Notes under the pieces: model-generated
Seen by the model: the letters and a program-made list of their open reading frames with translations, nothing else
Told to the model about the DNA's origin: nothing
Databases searched by the model: none
Source of the DNA: Enterocloster asparagiformis
Lineage (GTDB): Bacteria; Bacillota; Clostridia; Lachnospirales; Lachnospiraceae
NCBI GenBank assembly: GCA_018380885.1
Contig: JAGZSY010000004.1
Coordinates: 1-64,000, forward strand
DNA length: 64,000 bases
Direction of reading: 5' to 3'
Program-made: the position numbers and the translations under genes
Part shown: positions 6,591 through 15,632 of the stretch, piece by piece
How the letters are laid out: each line of letters begins with the position of its first letter
Position numbering within the stretch: the stretch's first letter is position 1

Positions 6591-8389
6591 AGACATTTTT
6601 TAGAGAGACATATCAGGTTTTGCGGGTGAACCTGCGCCAGCTGGTGCTGTTTGAAGCGCTGTACCGGCTGGTGGCAGGTGCATTCTATATAAGACTTGTG
6701 AACCTGCTGCTCAAGGTTTCCCTGAGGGCGGCGGGGTACAGTTATCTGACCATGAGCAACCTTGCGGCGTTTCTGCTGCGGCCGGTGACGGTGGGCTGCG
6801 CCATGGTCCTTGTGCTTGTTGGAGCAATTTTATTGGTCGTGGAGCTGGGCGGTCTGATCACCGCCTACCAGGCGGCCGCATATTCCCGGCGAATCGACGT
6901 GGTGTCCATCGTCCGGGGGGCCGTCGGCAAGACGGCGGACGAGCTGTCAAAGCGCAACTGGCAGCTTTTTTTGCTTGCCCTGGCCAGCTATCTGATGATG
7001 AACAGCCTGGTGCTGCTGAGACTCCTGACCCGGGTCAAGCCGGTGAATTTCGTGATGGCCGAGATTTGGAGCCAACATGCCGGCCGGGCCGGTCTGGCGG
7101 CTGTCACTGCCGGCCTGGTGGTCATCGGGATTCCCACTATGCTGGTGTTTTTTGCCTGTATGGTGGAGCAGAAGCGGTTTCGGGACGGGGTTCGGCGCAG
7201 CATGGAGCTGGTGAAAGGGCGCTGGCCCGGGGCGTTGGCGCTGCTGTTCGGGCTCAACGGCCTGATGGTGGCGGCTTTTGTGGCCCTGCACGTGTTGTTC
7301 GTGGTGGCCGCGGCCGTGTGCGTGACGCTGTTTGTGGACAGCTACGCGTCCATGGCGGTGCTGGCGGCGGTCTGCCGCAGGCTGGAGCTGATTGTGCTGG
7401 CGGTCGCGAGCGTGGCCGCGGGGATCGTGGATTTCGGAGCTCTGACCGTGGTGTATTACCAGTTTGAGACGCGGCACAGCCAGGTCAAGCCCTGGGATTT
7501 TTCATGGGTGTGCCGGGAACATCTGAGCCGGAAGCGGATATTGGCCGTCACCGGGGCGGTGGCCGGCATCAGCCTGCTGTTCCTTCTGGACATGGTGTGC
7601 AACGGCTTTCCGCTGGACTCCTCGGTTCTGACCGAGACCGAGATTACGGCCCACCGGGGCAGCTCCAAGCGCGCGCCTGAGAACACCCTGGCGGCTCTTG
7701 AGACGGCCATCGACGAGATGGCGGACTACGCGGAAATCGACGTGCAGGTCACCTCGGACGGCGTGGTTGTGGTGTGCCACGACCTGAATCTGAAGCGGCT
7801 GGCCGGGGTGAACCGGCGGCTGGGAAATATGACCTACGACCAGGTACGGGAGCTGGATGTGGGCAGCTATTTCGGAGCGGATTTTGCCGGGGAGCGGATC
7901 CCCACCCTGGAGGAGGCGCTGGACGACTGCAAAGGGCGGATCAAGCTGAATATCGAGCTCAAAAATATCGGGGACAAAACGGATTTGCCGGAGCAGGTGG
8001 TGGAGATGATCCGGGACAAGGAGATGCAGGAGCAGTGCGTGATCACCTCCGTGAAGCTGGACTATCTGGTGCGCGTGAAGGAAGCGGACGCCGATCTGCA
8101 TACCGGGTATATTCTGCCGGCCGGCTACGGGCGGTACTACGATAACGACGCCTTTGACTTTATCAGCCTGCGCTCCAGCTTTGCAACGCCCGGGCTGGTG
8201 GAAAACGCCCATGAGCGCGGCAAGGCGGTGCATGTGTGGACGGTCAACAAGAAAAGCGAGATCGAGCAGATGAAGGTTCTGGGGGTGGACAACATTATCA
8301 CCGACTACCCGGCCCTGGCCCGGGAGGTATTGTACCGGGAGGAGGCCACCGAGAGCTTGATGGAGTATTTGAAAATGGTGCTGCGGTAG
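6587..8389 (+). CDS. membrane-anchored glycerophosphodiester phosphodiesterase
   Basis: 600 residues, GTG start overlapping the upstream stop. The N-terminal 340 residues hold several hydrophobic membrane segments of the glycerophosphodiesterase membrane domain (repeated AVLAAVC, VFFACMVEQ-type stretches). The C-terminal 250 residues are a GDPD TIM barrel beginning TEITAHRGSSKRAPENT at about residue 350, with the catalytic His/Arg of HRG, EIDVQVTSDG, VVCHDLNLKRL and IELK motifs. It should cleave glycerophosphodiesters, such as deacylated phospholipids or teichoic-acid-type polymers, to glycerol-3-phosphate and an alcohol at the membrane. The membrane-GDPD fusion is a known Firmicute arrangement. 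Confidence 0.93.
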   Translation: MKTFFRETYQVLRVNLRQLVLFEALYRLVAGAFYIRLVNLLLKVSLRAAGYSYLTMSNLAAFLLRPVTVGCAMVLVLVGAILLVVELGGLITAYQAAAYSRRIDVVSIVRGAVGKTADELSKRNWQLFLLALASYLMMNSLVLLRLLTRVKPVNFVMAEIWSQHAGRAGLAAVTAGLVVIGIPTMLVFFACMVEQKRFRDGVRRSMELVKGRWPGALALLFGLNGLMVAAFVALHVLFVVAAAVCVTLFVDSYASMAVLAAVCRRLELIVLAVASVAAGIVDFGALTVVYYQFETRHSQVKPWDFSWVCREHLSRKRILAVTGAVAGISLLFLLDMVCNGFPLDSSVLTETEITAHRGSSKRAPENTLAALETAIDEMADYAEIDVQVTSDGVVVVCHDLNLKRLAGVNRRLGNMTYDQVRELDVGSYFGADFAGERIPTLEEALDDCKGRIKLNIELKNIGDKTDLPEQVVEMIRDKEMQEQCVITSVKLDYLVRVKEADADLHTGYILPAGYGRYYDNDAFDFISLRSSFATPGLVENAHERGKAVHVWTVNKKSEIEQMKVLGVDNIITDYPALAREVLYREEATESLMEYLKMVLR

Positions 8390-8420
8390 GCATTTTCCAC
8401 TGTTGGCAGCGTCCGAGCGG

Positions 8421-8469
8421 TTGCCGGTGATCTGGAGTATTTTGGAAAATACACAGGCGCCGGCAATTT
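8421..8469 (+). terminator. nested hairpin after the GDPD gene
   Basis: Outer arms TTGCCGGTG / CGCCGGCAA enclose an inner GTATTTT / AAAATAC stem; followed by only TTTC. Probable terminator or transcript-end structure of the 5.1-8.4 kb operon. The rest of 8390-8651 shows no gene; a TATAAT at 8608-8613 may be the dtd -10. Confidence 0.5.
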
Positions 8470-8651
8470 CACATTCCCGGGGCGGGGCTGTTGGGAGCGG
8501 AGGCGCAGACCGGCAAAATTTGCTTTATATCGGGCTGCGGGCGCTTTGGCGTCACAAAAGAATTGTTGGATCATCAGGAAGGACTGGATTGGATGGTCAA
8601 AATGAATTATAATGAGAGCGGCCGACAAACAATAATAAAGGAGAGCGAGCG

Positions 8652-9104
8652 ATGAGAGCGGTAATACAGCGCGTGACCCATGCCGGGGTAACGGTGGACG
8701 GAAAGGTTCTGGGAGAAATTGGAAAAGGCTTTCTGATCCTGCTGGGCGTGGCGGATGAGGACACGGAGACGGTGGCCGAGCGGCTGGCGGACAAGATATG
8801 TAAGCTGAGAATTTTTGAGGACGAGAATGGAAAAACCAATCTCTCCCTGGCGGACGTTGGCGGAGAACTGCTGGTGATCAGCCAGTTTACCCTGTATGCG
8901 GATTGCAGAAAGGGCAACCGGCCCAGCTTTACCAGGGCGGGCGCGCCGGACGCGGCCAAAGGGCTGTACGAATATTTTATGGAGCGGTGCAGACAATACG
9001 TGAATGTAGTGGAGCGCGGGGAATTTGGCGCGGACATGAAGGTGGAACTGCTGAACGACGGGCCGTTTACGCTGATGCTGGACAGCGGCGACCTGTTCAA
9101 ATAG
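8652..9104 (+). CDS. dtd: D-aminoacyl-tRNA deacylase
   Basis: 150 residues, the full family length. [17 protein letters not shown] at the N-terminus, [17 protein letters not shown] in the centre and NDGPFT near the C-terminus are the hallmark Dtd motifs; the GP of the last is the cross-subunit Gly-cisPro pair that excludes L-amino acids. The cytoplasmic homodimer hydrolyses D-aminoacyl-tRNA (and glycyl-tRNA-Ala) and so proof-reads translation. SD AAAGGAG stands before the ATG. Twelve bases separate it from the DUF3783 gene, so they probably share a transcript. Confidence 0.97.
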   Translation: MRAVIQRVTHAGVTVDGKVLGEIGKGFLILLGVADEDTETVAERLADKICKLRIFEDENGKTNLSLADVGGELLVISQFTLYADCRKGNRPSFTRAGAPDAAKGLYEYFMERCRQYVNVVERGEFGADMKVELLNDGPFTLMLDSGDLFK

Positions 9105-9116
9105 AGAGGAAATGCC

Positions 9117-9584
9117 ATGGCGAAGATAATGGAGACAGTTTTGTACTATAATCCCGGGACTCCGGAGACAATGAAGCATGTGAGCAAGCTGAAGAGCGTG
9201 CTGGTGCGCATGGGCATCCGCATCCGCAACATCGGACCGGACCAGGTGAACCAGACCGTGGGATATCTGGCCGGCGTGCCGGGCTTTGAGGAGAACGCGG
9301 AGCCGGGAGAGCTGCCTGAGATCGGGGAGGAGATGCTGGTCTTAAAGCAGTTTTCCAGCCGCCGGATCGACGAGCTGCTGCTGAACCTGCGCAAGGCCGG
9401 GGTTCCGCGCATTTCCCTGAAGGCGGTTCTGACGGAGCACAACTGCGGGTGGACCTTCTACGCGCTCTACAATGAGCTGCGGGAGGAGCATGAGAAGATG
9501 AACGCAATGGCCGCGCCCCAGGGCGATACGGCGGACAACGCGTCCGGGGGCGGCGAAAGCAGTCCCGCCCGGCCGGAAGCGTAG
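9117..9584 (+). CDS. DUF3783 protein
   Basis: 155 residues. The segment from about 75 to 125 (QFSSRRIDELLLNLRKAGVP, then ISLKAVLTEHNCGWTFYALY) corresponds to the DUF3783 family found in clostridia, which has no known function. The first 70 residues (ETVLYYNPGTPETMKHVSKL) look like an alpha-beta unit, and the C-terminal 25 residues are low-complexity (Gly, Ser, Ala, Pro). It precedes the VWA and MoxR genes by 17 bp, so it may work with them, but nothing in the sequence shows how. Confidence 0.8.
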   Translation: MAKIMETVLYYNPGTPETMKHVSKLKSVLVRMGIRIRNIGPDQVNQTVGYLAGVPGFEENAEPGELPEIGEEMLVLKQFSSRRIDELLLNLRKAGVPRISLKAVLTEHNCGWTFYALYNELREEHEKMNAMAAPQGDTADNASGGGESSPARPEA

Positions 9585-9601
9585 TCCGGGAGGCGGCGGA
9601 T

Positions 9602-10993
9602 ATGATCGATCCAACCAGAGATCAACAGCTCCGGGAGCTGGACCAGGTGAACCTGTGCGCGCAGATTCTCTGCCAGTCCAGAAACGAGCTCTACCTGAAT
9701 ATGCGTTTTCTGGACGTTCCCTTAAGCAGCCTGGGATTTGAGGCCGAGTGGGGATTAAACGGAATCCGCACGGACGGCTTCAACATCTATTACGATCCGG
9801 ACCGGCTTACCGGCCTGTACGGCCAGGGGCGGGTGCGGGTGAACCGCGCCTACCTGCACATGATGTTCCACTGCCTGTTCGGCCATTTGGACAGCCGGGG
9901 AGAGCGGGACGCCGCCCTCTGGAACCTGGCCTGCGATATCGCCATGGAGTCGGTGCTGGACGGGCTTTACCAGAAATGCACCCATGTCCAGCCGGGCGCA
10001 TTCCGCCGGGAGACATATCTGCGGGTGCGCAGGCAACTGAACCAGGAGGTGCTGACCGCCCAGGGCGTATACAAGGCGCTGGCGCTGATGAAGCCGGACG
10101 ACCGGAGGCTGGGCCAGCTGATCCGGGAATTTTACGTGGACGATCACAGCCGCTGGGAGGAGCCGCGGCCGCCCCGTCAGGTCCGAAACCGGCAGAATAA
10201 GTGGAAGGACAACCGGGAGCGCATGCAGACCGAGATGGAGACCGGCTCAAAGGACGCCTCCGAGGATAACAGGAGCCTGCTTGACGAGCTGGAGGTGGAG
10301 AACCGGGAGCGGTACGACTACCGGCAGTTTCTCCGCCGCTTTGCGGTGCTCAGGGAGGAGATCCAGGTGGATATGGACTCCTTTGATTACGCGTTTTACA
10401 CTTACGGGATGTCGCTTTACGGGAACATGCCCCTGATTGAGCCCCAGGAGTCCAGGGAGGTGTACCGGGTGGAGGATTTCGCCGTGGTGATCGACACCTC
10501 CATGTCCTGCTCCGGCGACCTGGTCATGCGGTTTCTGGAGGAGACCTACGACGTGCTGTCCCAGTCAGAGAGCTTTTTCAGGCGGGTCAATGTACACGTG
10601 ATCCAGTGCGACGACCAGATTCGGTCCGACGTTGTGATTGCCGGGGCGGAGGATTTGAGGGACTACATGGACCATCTGACCTTAAAGGGCCTGGGCGGCA
10701 CGGATTTCAGGCCGGCCTTCGACTATGTAAACGGACTGCGGGCAGCGGGGGCGTTTACCAGGCTGCGGGGACTGATATATTTTACGGATGGAAAGGGCGT
10801 GTATCCCGTTCAGGCGCCGCCCTACGACACGGCCTTCGTGTTCATCAAGGACCAATACAGCGACGAGTCGGTGCCGCCCTGGGCCATGAAGGTGATCTTG
10901 GAGACGGACGATTTGACGGAGAAGGGGCGGGTAACGCCGCAGACGGGGAATACTGGGCTGTTGCAGAATGAAGAGCAGGAGAGAACGACATGA
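9602..10993 (+). CDS. VWA-like / DUF2201 putative metallopeptidase
   Basis: 463 residues. The N-terminal half matches the DUF2201 putative metallopeptidase domain, with a YLHMMFHCLFGHLDSR helix (about residues 81-96) whose histidines could bind a metal. The C-terminal half (about 290-463) is a von Willebrand A-like domain starting VIDTSMSCSG, a DxSxS MIDAS-type metal site, with a later GLGGTDF turn. A charged linker joins them. It is coupled through an ATGA overlap to a MoxR ATPase, the classic pairing in which an AAA ATPase and a VWA protein act together on protein or metal-cofactor remodelling; the client here is unknown. Confidence 0.85.
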   Translation: MIDPTRDQQLRELDQVNLCAQILCQSRNELYLNMRFLDVPLSSLGFEAEWGLNGIRTDGFNIYYDPDRLTGLYGQGRVRVNRAYLHMMFHCLFGHLDSRGERDAALWNLACDIAMESVLDGLYQKCTHVQPGAFRRETYLRVRRQLNQEVLTAQGVYKALALMKPDDRRLGQLIREFYVDDHSRWEEPRPPRQVRNRQNKWKDNRERMQTEMETGSKDASEDNRSLLDELEVENRERYDYRQFLRRFAVLREEIQVDMDSFDYAFYTYGMSLYGNMPLIEPQESREVYRVEDFAVVIDTSMSCSGDLVMRFLEETYDVLSQSESFFRRVNVHVIQCDDQIRSDVVIAGAEDLRDYMDHLTLKGLGGTDFRPAFDYVNGLRAAGAFTRLRGLIYFTDGKGVYPVQAPPYDTAFVFIKDQYSDESVPPWAMKVILETDDLTEKGRVTPQTGNTGLLQNEEQERTT

Positions 10994-12561
10994 ATATAAA
11001 ACGGGCCAAGCAAGAGATCAAAGATACCATCCAGGCATATCTGCTGCGGGATGACACGGGCGCGTACGCGATTCCGTCCATCCGCCAGCGGCCGGTGCTG
11101 TTAATCGGCCCTCCGGGTGTGGGAAAGACCCAGATTATGGAACAGATTTCCCAGGAAATGGAGATTGGGCTGGTGGCCTACACCATCACCCACCACACGC
11201 GCCAGAGCGCGGTGGGCCTGCCGTTTATCGAGAAAAAGCAGTACGGCGGCAGGGAATATACGGTGACGGAGTACACCATGAGCGAGATCGTGGCCTCCAT
11301 CTACGACAAGATCGAGGCCACAGGGCTTAAGGAGGGCATTCTGTTCATCGATGAGATCAACTGCGTGTCCGAGACCCTGGCTCCCACCATGCTGCAATTC
11401 CTGCAGTGCAAGACCTTCGGCAGCCACCAAATTCCCGAGGGCTGGATCATCGTCACCGCGGGGAACCCGCCGGAGTACAACAAGTCCGTCCGGGAGTTCG
11501 ACGTGGTGACGCTGGACCGGATTAAGAAGATTACGGTGGAGCCGGATTTCGAGGTCTGGAAGGAGTACGCTTACCGGGAGAATATTCATCCGGCCGTGCT
11601 CTCCTACCTGGGGATCAAGCGGCAGAATTTCTGCCAGATTGAGACAACTGTGGACGGAAAACGGTTTGCCACGCCCAGAGGGTGGGAGGACCTTTCGGAG
11701 CTGATCTGCGTCTACGAGCGGCTGGACAAAAAGGCGGACAGGGACGTGGTGGGCCAGTATATCCAGTTCCCCGCCATCGCCAAGGATTTCGCCAATTATC
11801 TGGAGCTGTATTACAAGTACCGGGACGACTATCGGGTGGATGAGATTCTGGCCGGCAGATTCAGCGAGGCGCTGTGCGACAAGGTGGGAAGAGCCCCCTT
11901 TGACGAGAAGCTCAGCGTGGTGGGCCTGCTGCTGTCCAGGCTTTCCGGGGCCTTTGGGGCGTTGCGCCGGGAGGAGCGCCGGCTGGAGCTGGTGATGGAC
12001 GGGCTGAAGGAGTTCCAGCGGCTGATAGCTCCGGGAGAAGCAGTGTCCGGCGGCGCGGAGGTGGTCCCGGGACAGACGGCGGCCGGTGGCGCCCGGGCGG
12101 TCCCGGAACCCGGCGGCACGCCCGCCCAGATCATGGGGCGGATGGCGGCCCGGATGGAGCAGGAGATCAATGAGGAACGTTCGGCAGGTCTGCTGAGCCG
12201 CCGGGAGGAAAAGGTGCGCAGGTCCGCACTGACAGAGATGGAAAATTATGTAAAAATGCTGGCCCAGACGGATGGGGACGGCGCGGAGGAGGCCTGGGAG
12301 CAGGTGCGCGGCCGGTTCGGCCAGGCCGGAGACCGCTACGAGGAGCAGCGGATTTCCTGCCGGGAGATGCTGGAACACGCCTTTGACTTTATGGAGGCGG
12401 CCTTTGGGGACAGCCAGGAGATGGTTATTTTCGTGACCGAGCTAAACGCCAATGAGCACTGCGTCCGCTTCCTTCAGGAAAATGAGTGCCGGAGGTATTT
12501 TGAGTACAATAAACGTCTGTTGTTCGACGACCAGGAGCGGCTGTTGAAATCGCAAATCTGA
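10990..12561 (+). CDS. MoxR-type AAA ATPase
   Basis: 523 residues. The AAA domain occupies about residues 15-270: Walker A GPPGVGKT (residues 38-45), Walker B GILFIDEINC, sensor-1 IIVTAGNPPEYNK and arginine-rich TPRGWEDLSE region. The C-terminal half is a long helical, charged extension with an Ala/Gly/Pro-rich stretch around 350-380 that lacks recognisable domains. Overlaps the VWA gene by ATGA, indicating fixed stoichiometry. By analogy with MoxR/RavA pairs it should use ATP to remodel a complex together with the VWA partner. The C-terminal extension is longer than the compact MoxR norm and may dictate partner choice. Confidence 0.9.
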   Translation: MNIKRAKQEIKDTIQAYLLRDDTGAYAIPSIRQRPVLLIGPPGVGKTQIMEQISQEMEIGLVAYTITHHTRQSAVGLPFIEKKQYGGREYTVTEYTMSEIVASIYDKIEATGLKEGILFIDEINCVSETLAPTMLQFLQCKTFGSHQIPEGWIIVTAGNPPEYNKSVREFDVVTLDRIKKITVEPDFEVWKEYAYRENIHPAVLSYLGIKRQNFCQIETTVDGKRFATPRGWEDLSELICVYERLDKKADRDVVGQYIQFPAIAKDFANYLELYYKYRDDYRVDEILAGRFSEALCDKVGRAPFDEKLSVVGLLLSRLSGAFGALRREERRLELVMDGLKEFQRLIAPGEAVSGGAEVVPGQTAAGGARAVPEPGGTPAQIMGRMAARMEQEINEERSAGLLSRREEKVRRSALTEMENYVKMLAQTDGDGAEEAWEQVRGRFGQAGDRYEEQRISCREMLEHAFDFMEAAFGDSQEMVIFVTELNANEHCVRFLQENECRRYFEYNKRLLFDDQERLLKSQI

Positions 12562-12580
12562 GAGGGAAAGGAAATAGCGG

Positions 12581-13504
12581 ATGAAACGTATTTTCAGAAA
12601 TAACAAGGGAGAGGTGCGGTGGGGATATAAGCTGGCCTCCTTTCTCCTGATTCAGGAGATATTGGCGCCCATCGCCATACTGCTGCTCTCCGCCGGCCTG
12701 ATCAACCTGCTGTTTCCGGTTTTACAGGCGGCCGGGGTGATCGGAAGCAGCGGCGCCGTCCGGCCCGAGTACGCCGAAGCCTTCCAAAACGGCGCGTTTA
12801 TCATCGGAATGATAATCCAGAATGCGGTGATGTGCCTGTTCTTTCTGGGGGCCTGGAAATTGTTTATGTGCGGTAACGTGCGCTCCATCGGTCTGTGGGG
12901 CGGCGACTGGCTGCGGCAGACGGGCGCGGGCTTTGCCTTTGGCGCGGTGATGATCGCGGTCGTCTGCGGCGGGATTTATCTCACCGGCGGCGCGCGGATT
13001 ATGACGGAAATGGGGCTGCGTTTCAGCCCGTGGCTGGCCGCCTACCTGGTCGTGTTTGTGATGGTGGGCTTTGGGGAGGAGATTGCCTTCCGCGGCTATG
13101 CCATGGGAACGCTGCGGCAGACGGAGAACAGCCTGCTGCGGGTGCTTCTGCCCGCGGTGCTGTTCGGCCTGGCCCACAGCACCAACGCCAATTTCAGCCT
13201 GCTGGGCTGCGCCAATATTATATTGGCCGGCATATTATTGGGAATCCTGACCCTAAAGAGCGGCCGCCTGTGGCTGGGAATCGGCTTTCACATTGCCTGG
13301 AATTTTTTCCAGGGCTGTGTGTTTGGGTTCGGCGTCAGCGGAGTCACCACGCCCAGCGTGGCGGTGACGGAGCTGACCGGATCCGAGCTTTTGAACGGAG
13401 GCGCCTTCGGGCCTGAGGGCAGCCTTGTGGCGACGGTGGTGATCCTGGCGGGAACCGCCCTGACGCTTCGCTGGTTTAAGGTCAGGCAGGGGTTGGAGAA
13501 ATAG
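12581..13504 (+). CDS. CPBP-family intramembrane protease
   Basis: 307 residues with about eight hydrophobic segments. The Abi/CPBP motifs are intact: GFGEEIAFRGYAMGTL (EExxxR, about residues 165-180), FGLAHS and GIGFHIAWNF, which supply the two glutamates, arginine and two histidines of the intramembrane glutamic protease/CAAX-processing type. In bacteria such proteins handle prenyl-like CAAX processing, bacteriocin self-immunity or signalling; no peptide precursor gene is visible nearby. It lies 19 bp after the MoxR gene and 16 bp before the EIIC-EAL gene, hence the same operon. Confidence 0.9.
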   Translation: MKRIFRNNKGEVRWGYKLASFLLIQEILAPIAILLLSAGLINLLFPVLQAAGVIGSSGAVRPEYAEAFQNGAFIIGMIIQNAVMCLFFLGAWKLFMCGNVRSIGLWGGDWLRQTGAGFAFGAVMIAVVCGGIYLTGGARIMTEMGLRFSPWLAAYLVVFVMVGFGEEIAFRGYAMGTLRQTENSLLRVLLPAVLFGLAHSTNANFSLLGCANIILAGILLGILTLKSGRLWLGIGFHIAWNFFQGCVFGFGVSGVTTPSVAVTELTGSELLNGGAFGPEGSLVATVVILAGTALTLRWFKVRQGLEK

Positions 13505-13520
13505 AGGAAGGGGAAAGGAC

Positions 13521-15632
13521 ATGCTGTACAGGAAAATGCTGCGTTTTACATACCGCCTGGAGCGGAATCCTGTGTTTGCCTCAATTAAGCGCGGCTTGCT
13601 GCTGCTGACGCCGGTGCTGATCGTGGGCGCCGTGGCCCTGATGCTCCGGAATCTCCCGGTCCCGGCCTTCCAGCAGTGGATTCTGGGGGCAGGGGGCGGG
13701 CTGGTTTACGGCGCTCTGGGATTTATCTATGATGCGACCATCGGGATCATGTCCCTGTGCCTGCTGTGCGGAATCAGCTATTCCTACGCCGCCACCCTTC
13801 CGGGCTCGGACAAGACGTTCTGCCTGGTGGCGGTGATGGTCTCGCTGGGGAGCTTTTTTATCCTGTTCAGCGTGCAGAGCGGGGGCGTGTTTGAGTTTGC
13901 CAGCCTGGGGGCGGTCAGCATGTTCGGGGCCATACTGTGCGCTATTGCGGCCACGGCCCTGTTCGGCGCTTTAAGCCGGTATTTGCCGGCCCGGTTCCGC
14001 TCCTACAGCGCCGGCATGGACGTACAGTTCCGCGTGTCGGTCTCCCTGACCGCGCCCTTGTGCCTGTGCCTTCTCATCTTTGCCCTGGCCGGGCTGGCCA
14101 TGGAACACTTTTTTGGGGTGAGAAGCATCAATGAACTGCTCTCCGGAGGCATGATGGCGCTGTTTGAGAACGTGCCCGACGAGTTGGGCAAGGGCGTGCT
14201 GTTCGTGCTGCTGACCGACGTGCTGTGGCTGTTCGGCATCCACGGGGGAAATGTGATGGAGCCGGTGGCCCAGGCGTATTTCGCCACCTTGGACCAGAGC
14301 AACAGCGCCATTGTGTGTAAATCCTTTGTGGACAATTTCGCCTTAATCGGCGGCAGCGGCGCGACGCTGTGCCTGCTGCTTGCCCTGCTGCTGTTCGCCC
14401 GGTCTCGCGAGAACCGGCGGCTGGCGTGGTGCTCCCTGCCCTTCGGCCTGTTCAATATGAATGAGCCGCTGGTGTTCGGATTCCCCGTGATTTTAAATCC
14501 CATTCTTTTTCTGCCGTTCCTCATTGTGCCCGTGGTCTCCCTGCTCATCGGTTACGCGGCGGTGGCCAGCGGCTTTATGCCCATGGTGACCACCACGGTG
14601 ACCTGGACGACCCCGGCGCCCCTCAGCGGTTACGCGGCCTCCGGGTCCATCCGCGGGGCTTTGGTGCAGGCGGTGATCCTGGCTGTGGGCACAGCGGTCT
14701 ACGCGCCCTTTGTGCGCCTCTCCGAGCGCATGCAGCAGGCGCGCATCCGAATCGATCTGGAGGATCTGCTGGCCGCGTTTGGGGGAGACACGGAATTGTC
14801 CGACGTGGGAAACCAGTTCCTGGAGCGGCCCGACAACGTGGGCGCGGTGGCCAAGGTGCTGGTGGAGCAGCTCCGCAGCGATATACAGGCCAAACAGATT
14901 CCGGTGTTCTATCAGCCCCAGGTGGATCAGGACGGCCGGGTTTGCGGGGCTGAGGCCCTGCTGCGCTGGCGGTTTCAGAATAAGCCGCTGCCGCCCCCGC
15001 TGGTGGTTATTCTGGCCAGGGAGGCGGGGATTTACAGGGACCTGACCAACTGTATACTGGATACGGCGGCAGCGGACAGCGCGCGTATTCAAAAAACCCT
15101 GGGCAGGCCCTTTATGGTGTCCGTGAACATTTCACCCTATGAGGCAAATGACGAGGAATTTGTCCGCAGGGCCGCCGTCCTGGTGGAACAGGCCGGACTT
15201 CAGGGCAGCTTCTGCCTGGAGGTGACGGAGGAGGCCGCCCTGGAGCGCTTCGGAAAGATCGGGGAAAACCTGCACTATCTGTTCGAGCACGGTATCCTGG
15301 CGGCCATCGATGATTTCAGCATGGGCCAGACGTCCTTAAAATACCTTCAGGGCAGCAATTTCCAGTACGTGAAGCTGGACGGCGCCCTGGTGCGCCAGCT
15401 GGTGGACAGCCCGCGCAGCCAGGATATTGTGCGCGCCATCGTGGGACTGGGAGAGAATTTGCACTTCCAGGTGGTGGCGGAGTATGTGGAGAGCGAGGCG
15501 CTCCGGGATGTGCTGCTGTCGCTGAAATGCGGCATTTTCCAGGGGTACCTTTACAGTCCGGCGGTGCCTGTAGACAAACTGATCCCCTTTGTGCTGGAGC
15601 GGGAGGGCGGAGGGCGGCGGATTCAGCTCTGA
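13521..15632 (+). CDS. PTS EIIC membrane domain fused to c-di-GMP phosphodiesterase EAL domain
   Basis: 703 residues. Residues about 1-400 form a cellobiose-type PTS EIIC permease domain: ten or so membrane segments, HGGNVMEPV, GGSGATLCLL and NMNEPLVFGFPVILNP sugar-site motifs. Residues about 445-695 form an EAL domain with GAEALLRWR (the E near 477), VNISP, EVTEE, DDFSMG, KLD, VVAEYVES and QGY, so the metal and catalytic residues of an active phosphodiesterase appear retained. There is no EIIA or EIIB. I infer a membrane sensor that reads a sugar or PTS state and lowers c-di-GMP. It is the last gene of the run and overlaps the converging metallo-hydrolase by 10 bp. Confidence 0.92.
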   Translation: MLYRKMLRFTYRLERNPVFASIKRGLLLLTPVLIVGAVALMLRNLPVPAFQQWILGAGGGLVYGALGFIYDATIGIMSLCLLCGISYSYAATLPGSDKTFCLVAVMVSLGSFFILFSVQSGGVFEFASLGAVSMFGAILCAIAATALFGALSRYLPARFRSYSAGMDVQFRVSVSLTAPLCLCLLIFALAGLAMEHFFGVRSINELLSGGMMALFENVPDELGKGVLFVLLTDVLWLFGIHGGNVMEPVAQAYFATLDQSNSAIVCKSFVDNFALIGGSGATLCLLLALLLFARSRENRRLAWCSLPFGLFNMNEPLVFGFPVILNPILFLPFLIVPVVSLLIGYAAVASGFMPMVTTTVTWTTPAPLSGYAASGSIRGALVQAVILAVGTAVYAPFVRLSERMQQARIRIDLEDLLAAFGGDTELSDVGNQFLERPDNVGAVAKVLVEQLRSDIQAKQIPVFYQPQVDQDGRVCGAEALLRWRFQNKPLPPPLVVILAREAGIYRDLTNCILDTAAADSARIQKTLGRPFMVSVNISPYEANDEEFVRRAAVLVEQAGLQGSFCLEVTEEAALERFGKIGENLHYLFEHGILAAIDDFSMGQTSLKYLQGSNFQYVKLDGALVRQLVDSPRSQDIVRAIVGLGENLHFQVVAEYVESEALRDVLLSLKCGIFQGYLYSPAVPVDKLIPFVLEREGGGRRIQL

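Noticed and set aside
8403..8612. plus-strand 69-codon frame
   Set aside because: No SD, overlaps a nested hairpin and has no recognisable sequence.
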